A DNA stretch of 64,000 bases. Source: Dermanyssus gallinae (lineage: Eukaryota > Arthropoda > Arachnida > Mesostigmata > Dermanyssidae). Shown here one piece after another: positions 21,945 through 33,478 of this stretch. The notes beneath the pieces were generated by a model, which was given only the letters and a program-made list of their open reading frames with translations, was not told the origin of the DNA and made no database searches. Position 1 is the stretch's first letter; every line of letters begins with the position of its first letter. The stretch covers positions 83,030 to 147,029 of the forward strand of contig QVRM01000981.1 in the NCBI GenBank assembly GCA_003439945.1, given 5' to 3'. Made by a program: the position numbers and the translations under genes.

Positions 21945-24900
21945 TCAAGAACGCCCTCATTGTAGTAGTTGTGGCACAGAGTGATAACGGCCATTTACGC
22001 ATGTGGACAACTTCAAGGAACGCTTCAATAGCAGCGGGGCAAAGGAGACAAAGCGACCATCGCGTCTTCATCGGCGAAGACCGCGCAACCTTCAGGAGGA
22101 GTACAGTCGACGGGCTCGGAAACATCGATGGCTTGAGACTCATCTTTGGCATGCCAAACGTTTTCGAATGGCCGAGAAGTTTGGATACAAGATTCCTGAG
22201 AGCAGTTTCGACAAGAGTCTCCGGGCGTGTTACAGGTTCGTTGGCAGTAATGCAGACACACGCAGACGCAGGGGCCGTGTTGACTTCGGTCGTTTTTCTC
22301 GATTGCGGCCACCACGCTATGATTGGCGATCGTAGTGGCAGTCGTCGCATATTTTTTTTTTGAATATATAACAATTATTAGCATTTATTTGATTGATCTA
22401 GTTATATAACTTTTTTATGTTAGCACTTTAGAGTGAACAATTGTCTCCGCGCGAACGTGTAGTCACGGGTTCTCTAACCCAGGGTTAGCCCAGTTCAACA
22501 AAGTGCCCCGAACAGATGCTGCGTTTCCTCGTTGAATGTCGAGAGACAGTCTCTGACGCAAAAACTCCGATGCTCTCGAGTCTACCGTGGAAAGGTTAAG
22601 GTTTCTGCCCACGCGCTGAATCAACTTCAGTGTAAGCGGTCCTGGGCCTCCCATTGTTTCAAAAGCCAACGAACAAAATTGGTGCGGATAGCCAACGCCA
22701 GAGTATTTTCTACATTTGTTAGCCTCTGCTAACCTGGACGCATGACCTGCCTGGTCCGCCCCTGCACCGACCATCGAAGGGGCTAATGAGTCGGTTACAG
22801 TTGCGTCCCAAACAAGCATGCGGCCACGCTCAAAGGGGGTTAAAGTAAGGCCGTCAGGCCTTTTTCCGTCGTCTCTGGATAGGCCCGGAGGTTCTAGTAT
22901 ACACGGAAAGCCGGCAGACCTCAATGCTCGACTGAAAGTATCATTTAGAGCCGAGTGGCGTGCTCTTCGGCCTGCGCTTAGGCGCATGACAAGCCATGAT
23001 GGGCCAACGCGTCCACAAAGTAACCACAACGACATCGGTGAGGAACGACTAGGTCGACACCAAGCCGCAGTCCTGTGCTAATGCGTGTCGTCTCGTCATC
23101 CAAAAGAGTCCCTATTCGTGGACAGGGTAGGGCATGCAACCAAGCTCCAGCCCCTTCACTACTTACGGCTCGGAGCCTGGCTTTATCAGCCAAGGTCGTC
23201 GCATATTGAAATGTTTTTCAGACAATGATTCCACTACAATTTTTTGCTGATATCAGTATTTTTGATGATTTTGGAACTCGAATGTGTCAAAGCATCGCGT
23301 AGAGCTACGAAAGACGCGCAAAACTAATACTTGACGTTGTTATTATTATTGTGTTATTAGAAACTTTTATATCTTATTCCTGACTGTTTGTGGCCAGGTA
23401 CCTTATATGCTGAGAGCATCATATATATACTACTTTTAAACTTCTGCCTTTTATTATAATTTAGAAGAATTATATATAATGCTTCACGACGTTGCTGCTC
23501 GTCGACCTAGTTGCTCCTTCTGCGCGCCGTAGCCGCTCTATCGCTCATGCCCGTGAGGAGGTCCTGCTCGCCCCCTGGCGCGGAGGTCCGGGTCCATCCA
23601 GTCTCTCATAGTTCCGAGCACTGAGGTCGCATTACCTCTTTGGGTCTCCAGGAACAGTCCCTGGGAGAAGAAGGCGTGCGCCCTCTTGTCCATATATATA
23701 TACAGGTAGTTCAATAAGTTCTTAGAATGAGCTTTTTAGAATTCTGCTATTACGCTATAACGACTGCTAGCACTCAAAATATTATGGTGATTGGCCGTTG
23801 CGATTTCGTTTGATAGCTTTTCCCGTGCAACGTATCGGCGTGATTTTTAAAAATGAAGAAAAAAGAGTTTCGAGTGGTTATCAAGCATTTTTATTTCAAA
23901 GGTTGTCGACCAGGGGTCGACCCAAGTAAAAATTGGGTTGGACGAGACGTACGGTGACTCTGCGCCATGTTTTGCCACTGTTTCCAACTGGATTAATGTG
24001 TTAAAAAGAGGTCGCAGGAGCACCGAGAATGAACTACGTCCAGGAGGCCAAAAAACGGCAACTGATGAGGAAAACATAGAGAAAGTGCGAAACATCGTTG
24101 GCACAGATAAGCGAATGAACATTAAGGAGATAGCGGAGGCATTAGGAATTAGTTTAGGTAGTGTGCATTTTATCCTATACGAAAACTTGAAGATGAAAGA
24201 GCTCAGAGAAAAATGGCTGCCGCATTTGCTCAACCAAGGCCAAAAAAACGCGCCTGTTTTCGCTTCACAGCGAAATTTGGCCAAGATGTCGAACAATCCG
24301 TCGGATTTTTGGCGCAGATTCATGACCGTCGATGAAAGCTGGGTCCATCACTACACTCCCGAGACCCAAGAAGCATCTTGCCAATGGTGGGCACCTGATG
24401 AAGGACCTCCGAAGAGGGTGCGGACAACGGCATTGACCGGAAAGGTGATGGCTACAGTTTTTTAAGACCAACGTAGAATAATGCTGGTTGACTACCTTGA
24501 GAGCGGTAAAACGATCACAGGAGAATATTATGCAAGACTGTTGGACTGCCTTTAGCAAGAACTCATCGTGAAACGGCCCGCTTTGCAGAAGAAGGTTGTC
24601 CTGTTTCACCGGGACAATGCTCCTGCACACAAGTCCCGGCAAGCATCGGCAAAACTGGCCCAACTGAGGTTCGAACTTATTGAACAACCTTCCTATTCTC
24701 CAGACCTGGCCCCCTCTGATTATTTCCTCTTCGAACATTTGAAGAATAGTCTCGGTGGAAAGCGTTTTTCCAGCAATGAAGAGGTTAAGGCTGCTGTCAA
24801 TGCCTATTTTCAGTCTAAAGACGCGGAATTCTACTTAAGAGGTATAAAAGCTCTGAAATCTTGGTGGGAAAAGTGTATTGAGCATCTCGGGGAGTATATT

Positions 24901-27900
24901 GAATAAGATAAATTTAAAAACATGATTTGGAAAATTCTTGGTTTTCATTCTAAGAACTTATTGAACTACCTGTATATATATAAAAAAACGCAAAACGTGT
25001 TTCTAGACTAAATAGATTATTTAGCATCACTTTGGAATATTTTTGTTACCACCAATACTTGACCGACTGAACATAAAAATAGACTTTAATTATTATCAAT
25101 AGTAAATTTAATTATTACTTTATTATTACTGTATGTCCGGCGCGAATACGAGCGAGTTATTTACGACAGTAATAATTATAAGACGACCTTGATTGATTTT
25201 TTGTGCTTGTGGAACTTTCAGAGGAGCGTCAAAATACTGTTTATTGAACGACATTTCCTTTGAATGTTGTGTGGAACTACGGGGTGACCGTTCCGCTATC
25301 TGCAATGCTATGGCTCGCATCTCTTCGCCAAAGACCGGTCTCACTGTTGGAGCGAAGAAGTTTATCGGTGGACGCGCTCAAGGGTCACTCTGGCTTTACG
25401 AAGTTGGTAAGGGATTTCAAGTTTGCTTAAACTGATTTTAATAACATTTGATGAAAATTTGAGTAGTCATTTCTACGGAGCGAAACTTGGAGAGCCCGGG
25501 ATTACAATCAATGAACTTGTAGATTTCCAGTACAAGGTGGTGTAAGGAAAAGATCTGAAGATCGATATTAATTTTCGATAATACGATAATTTTTAGAGCA
25601 GTTCGACAAGTCGCGCTTGAGACGACGAAAAGATGCAACTGGATTCTCAGATCCTTTATTGTTAAAAATCCAGAACTGTATGAAATTCTTGGATACTTGT
25701 GTAAAACCAATCCTGACGTATGCCTCTCAAGTGTGGTACCCCGTGAACGAGAAAGATAGACGACTACTGAGAGGTGTGATCAAGAAATTCACACGCCCTG
25801 TTTCTTATCGCTGTGAGGTCCCACCGACGCAAACCGTTGTTAAAGATATCTTAGACACTTTTAATGAATTAGACTGTAAATTTGCCAACTATGTTTTCTC
25901 CAATGAGGAGTTGTGCACCTTTTCTTTAATCGCATACCAACGACCACAAGATCTCAAGTGAGATACGAGCCCAAATGCATAGCTCGAAAAGAGATCGTTA
26001 TGTCGCTGTTGCCCTGGAGGGTTACCAGGACATACAACTGACGCACACCCGAGAGGGAATTGGTCATTTGATGCTAAAACAAATTCTTATTTTTTATGTA
26101 AATAAAGCGCGTATTCTAAATACGAATTGTAGAGCTCGTTTAAGCAAATATTTTTGTCAATTGAACATGGTCTCTAAGAAGTCTTGTTTCGGAGTGAGAG
26201 TTAAATTAGTACAATTTGTGGCACTGGCGTGTTTGCCCGACATAGGATCCAAAAGCAATATATGGAATTGTAGAGCTCGTTAGAGCGAACGTTTTTTCAA
26301 TGAAACATGGTCTCTAAGAAGGCTTGTTCTAGAGTGAGAGTTATATTACTAAAATCCGTGACACTGGTGTTGTTGCCCGACATAGGAACACGAGATGTGC
26401 AATTGCGTGACAACCAGTTATCCTATAGAGAAAATAAGCGCACCATCGTATTCGTGAAAAATTAGTCGTATTCTACGCATTTGAAGAACATATAACGCCG
26501 CCCAGAAGATGTGACACGGTCGTTTAGAAAGTAATTCGCAAAAAGTGAAGTTCTTTAATTAGCCTTCACGCCCATTATCTCATAATCATAACCGTACGAT
26601 CATTCACAGCGCTCAAACTAACATTTGGGGAAGTGCGCATTTTATGACGATCATTTTGGTACCAAATACATGGCAGCGCGAGCCGAGATTGCGGAGTAAG
26701 AGTATATTGAGAGGTTAAGTGCATGCATATATGACTTTCTCCATCGGACAAATCACTCAAGGTCATGTATGCATGCACTTAATCTCGACATGCCCTCCGA
26801 AAAATCTTAATTACTACGCAATCACGTTCGTAGGGTTATGATTTTGAACTTTGATTAAAACGACTATGTCGCATACTTCAGAGGAAGCAGAATTTTCTTG
26901 TTATGTTAGTTTTGGTATGGGATAACTAGTTGTATCGCAAAAGCACATGTTATGCTTTTATGTCGGGCAAAAACACCAGTGTCACAAATTGTAGTAATTT
27001 AAATCTTACTCCGAAACAAGACTTTTTAGAGACCACGTTTCATTGGAAAAATATTAGCTCTAACGAGCTCTACAATTCTTATTACCGATCTTCGGATATT
27101 TTCCTGATACCCTATCTATATATATATATATATATATATATATGTAGACAGACCTGACGGTCTGACCTTAACATCCTCCGAGAACGGATACATGCTGGTT
27201 TGGGAGGCCAGTTACTGACTCCTTATTAGCCCCCTCAATTGTCAGTGCTTGCGTGGCCCGGGCCGGCCATGCTTCGGCTCTCGCCGAGGCAGGCAAGATT
27301 AGAAAGTGCCACAATATTAGGTACCCGTACGGGTTTTACCCGCATGCCTTCGAGCCTTCGAGATCATTGCCGGCCCGGGCCCGTCCACTCGCAATTTGCT
27401 ACAGAAGTTCGGGAAGCCGCTAATTCTAGCCAGCGAAGACAAGCGAGCGGGTAATTTCCTTAGAAAGCTTGCTCAGCGCCTGTCGCTGGATGTGCAATGG
27501 GGCCATGCGGCTTCGGTTCGGGGAAACCTCCAGAAATGTGTATATACAGGGTCATTCATATTGTTGTGCACGCATTTCGAGGTTTGATAGAACTCGGCAA
27601 GAAAATAAGTTTTCCCTATGGAGGGAAGACGTGGAAACGTCTTGTTTAGGAGAGAGAGAGTGAAGTTTATAAAAGTAGTTTTTCAGCCTTTTTTTCCTAC
27701 ATAGTTGTGCGAAATCTCGGTTTGCGGGAGAACCAGTCGACACATGAAGGAACCGATTACACCGGCGTGTTCGGAGGAAAATTCTGCACAACGGAAGATA
27801 CTTCACTAGCTTGCATAGCAAAAAGCTAATACCCAGATTAAGGAAAGTCATTAAAAATCGATATTTTACGTTAACGCCTTTTCATGAAAAATCGTAAACT

Positions 27901-28698
27901 TTTTCCATTGCGACCAAAAATGTACGTCCGAAAGACCACTCTCACGCAATAGCAAATTTAATGCTCATCATTTTTGTATCAAGGTGATGGTGCTGCGTTA
28001 CGTAGTTGTTAAGTTACTAAGCTTTTTCGATAGCCATATCGAAAGCGAAGGCATGCATATTTCCATAGGGCGTATGAGAAAGTTAGGTACATATTTTGAG
28101 GTTTGGTAAAACTCAACAAGAGAATAAATTTTCCTAATGGAAGGAGGGGGCGGAAACGTCTTGGCAAATTTTTACGGTTCTGAACGTGAAAACTTGCACG
28201 TAAAACATAACAACTATGACTGTCGAAAAAGCTTAGTGACTTGACAACTACGTAACGCAGCACCATCACCTTGATACGAAAATGATGGGCATTAAATTTG
28301 CTATTGCGTGAGAGTGGTCTTTCGGACGTACATTTTTGGTCGCATTGGAAAAATTTTACGATTTTTCATGAAAATGCGTTAACGTAAAATATCGACTTTT
28401 CATGACTTTCCTTAATCTGGGTATTAGCTTTTTGCTACGCAAGCTAGTGAAGTGTCTTCCGTGCAGAATTTTCCTCCGAACACGCCGGTGTAATCGGTTC
28501 TTTCGTGCGTTGACTGGTTCTCCCGCAAACAGAGATTTCGCACAATTATGTAGGAAAAAAAGGCAGAAAAACTACCTTTATAAACTTCACTCTCTCTCCT
28601 AAACAAGACGTTTCCACGTCTTCCCTCCATAGGGAAAACTTATTTTCTTGCCGAGTTCTATCAAACCTCGAAATGCGTGCACCACAATATGAATGACC

Positions 28699-28735
<37 letters not shown>

Positions 28736-31700
28736 GGGCCATAATTACGACAAATGCCAGCAACGACGCTTGTTGGGTGGGAAGAGAAAGCATTAGACAC
28801 GTCGTGCTCATCCTTGACTAGGTAAAGATCACGACCACGCATCATAGAAAATATAATCACGATAATACATCATAGGAACTATTCGAATCTATGAGTGTTG
28901 GTAAAATACTCAAAGCTAGTGTACACAGAGGAGCTCTTATTGAACAACTCGGCCAGGACCGTCTTGCGGAGATTGCGAAGATGCTTGAAAGTTAAAATCA
29001 AGCTTAACCGGAACGTTGTGAAATAAACTGTTGGTAGATTTTGTGAGTTGGAGAACCTTAGTGATCGTCATCGGACCGTGTTCTATACAAGCTTTAAAAA
29101 TTGTCGAGCAAGTGCGTTCATGAGTTAGAAGAACCCTTGTTGGTCCCAAAGACAGATTGCTAGAGAGATTCAGATGTCACTTGCGTTTCCAGAATATTGT
29201 AAACGAAAATCTCGGGATGGTTTTGCACAAGGCCAGATATTGTCTTGTACAAGGACATGATACAGCGATTCTAGCACTGTCGCTCTGTTTGCCGCCTAGT
29301 TGTCAGATGACGACATGTTTGGCGTGCAGCCAAACGTCAACCGCCAAACGACCTAATACTTGCTCGAAGTGCCACGAAACACGTGTATCTGGGCGCACAA
29401 CCGGTTCAAAGGCCCACCATGGGTGTTCCAATAGACGGGGCGCCCACCCATTCGGGCACAACCGTGCAGGATTGGTTCAAGGAGCACCTTCCTGGCCTTG
29501 TAGACAAGTTGAAATGGCCGCCGTGGTGGGATAAACATGACGTTTCCTACCTAGAACCATCAGTCGATATCGTTTTGAGGAGGCTGCGGGTGTGTGTGAA
29601 ATACAGGAATGGTTTATTTGAGTGTATGACTATTCTATACACCAAGTTTATAACATAGTCTAGGGATTAGTCTATGTACCTAATAGACTAAACGTTTGCT
29701 ATGCTAGTTTCTGTTGTAGACTAAGCTCTCAAAGCCGTTGCCTTAATTATGGCCCACCCTGTATATTTATGGGGAACGGAACAGCCTAAATTTGCCTTGA
29801 GAGCTGTTACCGAACTCGGTGTGTATATTGACAGTTCGGGAGAGAAAAGCCGTTTAGTTTGCGTGTACAATTGCGGTTTTAGTGTGACCGTTTTATTTAT
29901 GACTGTCCAGACGGGTATATAAACGTGTTTTAACAAACAGGTAAAATATTAAAAAATAATCATCTGATCAAGGATCTCACGGTGTGTCTGTCTTATTTTT
30001 AAGTGTTGCATTTTTGACACCGCTCTCTTGCACGTGTTTGGCTGGGTTGGAATTTATTTTCTATTGCTGTGGGGTCGCTAGCTAATTCATTTAGTCTGTC
30101 GCGCCGACAATATTCAAAATATTTTTGACGTTACAGTATATGACATCAGTCTCTCAGAATACCGCTAAGCAAATTCTGTGCTCGGCTGGAGATATCGTCA
30201 TATTTCGGCTATCTCACACTTTTTAGTATAGAGCGTTCTGAGTAACTATGTGTATAACTTATAGTTGCCAACGCATTAAGAATAATTGACCATAGTAACA
30301 TGTTTTGCTTATATTGTTAGATGCCTATCCATACAGGTGTCTGGGTGAAGTAAGCTTTATATGGCGTCCGCCGCAAGAGACAACCGCGGAGCAAACGCTC
30401 TGGCTATGGTGCCACCCGGAACTGCGAGAGACCCTTATTGCCATCTTGATGTCGCTCCTCGATCTGGTTGAGGTTATAAAGGACGCTGACAACGATCGTC
30501 CTCCCATGTATAAAGGTGAGATAGTGAAATGTAATGATGTCGCACAATGTATCTGAATATCTTTTTCATATATGATGTTCGTGTATTATTTTAATATTCA
30601 TTGGTCGACTACAATCCACGCAATTGTGTAGGCTCATACTCGCCTTTTGAGGCCACTTCTAACAAAGCTTATCCTACCAGAATTGCTGTAAACAATGTTG
30701 TAACACACTCATATACAAGGCATGCAACAAATTATTCGATGCTTAATGATCGCCTTGTAAATATAAATGCTAGATTTCCTTATCTGTTTAGAGTAATCTA
30801 GTAAGAAATGCTGCAAAACCAGACTTAAACAACCGATTTGTTTAATTTCTGGATTCGCTGGATTCATTATATTACATGTGTATTTGGATGTGTCCTAGCA
30901 AAATTAAAATACTAAGAATCTGTTATGAAATATGTAAGATGTTGGCACAGTCACAAGAGCGGGCAGACACGGGCGATAGCCATTTCTGCAAAATACCCTT
31001 AATTGTTGAACAATTGTTGAAAATGTGTAATTATGGAAATTTTAAGCTCAATGAGGAATTACTCAATTAAAAAAAAATTGCTGCCCGGAGAAGACCGTTC
31101 CATTAAAAAGAATTGGTGTTATGGATCGTTGCAGGCCCTCAGGTAACGTTACTGGACCTTCGAGACGAACTTAATCGGTTTCGGCTCACTGGTCCCTTGT
31201 CCGTGCGCGTTCTTTGCGAGACCTTGACTCAGGACGAGAGCGGACTTCATCTGGCGCCACCGTTATCGCTGCAACCGTCCTACTTCAATGCGTTCTGGAA
31301 GAGCCTGGCTAAGCACGCTCTATCGGCATTTAGCTATACGACGGTAAGCTTTTGTTGTTGGTTTCATCTGGCTACGTACGGGCTTACGCACAATAACAGA
31401 CACCAACATTGTATAGAAAATAAGGGGTAGCAATTTGACGGAAACAAATTGTCTTGACCTTCCAAGCACACGAGATGCACAACTTTGAAGAGTTGTTTTT
31501 GGAAAAAAAAGTCTAGATTAAACGACGTGGATGAGAAATATTGCAATCTGTTTGAAGTGCAATGGGACAAGACGGTTTGTAGACGGCTATCCAAAATGTT
31601 ATATTTACATTTATAGATTTTATATTGTGACTAAGTAAACTTGCTCTTTAGCGGAATGCTGGGTGGAAGTAAGTGGAAAGGAAGATTTGGTTTAATTTAC

Positions 31701-33438
31701 AAACCGATTAACGTTGGCAGTACGCTAAGGCTTTCCTGTTCGAGTCTATTGGAAACACTTGAACGTGAAGAGAATGGCTAAAAGTGTATAAAATGAAGAA
31801 ACATACTATGTGGTGAGAGAATGCCAGTAGAGACATATTTATAAAAGTGGTTGCGGCGCCCTGCACATACGCACTGGCCCGTAGGAACAGGAGAACTGCT
31901 ACACCACTTTGAGGGGATTTTGACCGAGAAGCACACCATTCCGAAGGAGGACATTTGTTTGAGGGAAGAACACGGGATGTTTTGTCGAAGAAATAGTACA
32001 ATTAGTCAGTGAAATGCCCAATAGGGAAGCACCTGGACTGAAGAAGAAATGAACACTTAAGGAACGCTCTAATATTTGTTTGAAGCAAGATAACACTGGT
32101 AGTAATCTCCAAGGGTTAGGGAAGTGAAACCGAGTTGAAGGCATGAAAGGGCACCACAAGAGCAAGGCTTATTAGTAATTTTCCGGACTAGTGAAAAGAC
32201 TAGGTGTATTTTGCTGGCTGCTGCTATATGACAAATACTGTCTAAGTCCCCAAATGTGTTGTAAGCAGTGCTTGTGTACCCGTTTCATCCGGGCTCCTAG
32301 GCAAGAGATTGTGAGGAAGCTAGCTAGGGGAGGGGTTCCAGGATCATTCTTGGCTCTTATTAGTAACATTTTTAGGAGAGCTTTAATATGTTATTCTGTT
32401 AACAAGTTTAAGTTATTTGGGGATCACCATAACGATCACGAGTATTTGATTTCGAGGTCATAAACAGGAGAGAGTGAGAAAAGTGATCAGGGCAGCAGCG
32501 ACGATAAGGAGCCCGCTGATGAAGTAAACTTGTTTTTCTCAAATGTAATTTTTCTTTTCCTTCTTAGGAATTCCAGATTCGTGCAGATCGAAACAGAATA
32601 GTTAGGGTTTTGGAGAGGAAATTCTTAGAGGCAGAGGGGCCTTCACAAAGTAAAGGTGTTTGAAACATATATAGAACAGTCGGAGGTAAAGCAAAAAGAG
32701 GTAAATCGGGCTCTGTGTCAAGTCGATAGCTTCCATGAGTCTTATGATGGATGTATATGTATGAGATAACCAGCGAAGTGCGATAGGTACCATCCCGTGT
32801 AATGTTGGCATGGTAGCTCAAGAGCGGAGTTGGTAATACAAAGGCGTAATTCAACATTACAAGAGTAGTAAAAAAAAGAGAGAGATATATATATATATAT
32901 ATATATATATTGTAAGCGTATGTTGTTTACAAACATATTATGCATTCAGGTCTGTCTCTTTTTCGCTTTATATCTATCCCTCAATTTTAATTTTTTTATA
33001 GGATGGCATGATTGCTGGGAATGTCGTGCTTGACCCGCGACTTCATATGCCTACTAAGAGGATGGTATCATCGGTGATCGGGGCCGAACCCGACGCCCAT
33101 CAGGACGCTGTTTCCGCATTATCTGACGAGGTGCCTTTATTAAGCGATATCTGGGACGAAGCTTTGAGGGCGTCAGTCAAGAAGTCGATGATGACGCAGG
33201 ATCAGATTAATAAGCTCAGACATGAAAACTTAGTGCCCGGTGAGTAAATATTTTCTGTTTATCTGCATATACCTCTATATATATCAGATGGCCAGCTTGC
33301 ACGGTTATATATTTTATTATTATTATATATCATTATTATTATTTATTCAATGTATTCAATCATTCACGGTCGGACTATGACATTTGGGTCCCTGCGAACG
33401 TGTGCACCATTACGGGGGGTCCAGTGTAGGGACCAGCC

Positions 33439-33478
<40 letters not shown>

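Noticed and set aside
21865..22384. Open frames antisense to POP1 exon 3
   Set aside because: They include the TA tract and overlap the strongly conserved POP1 coding strand.
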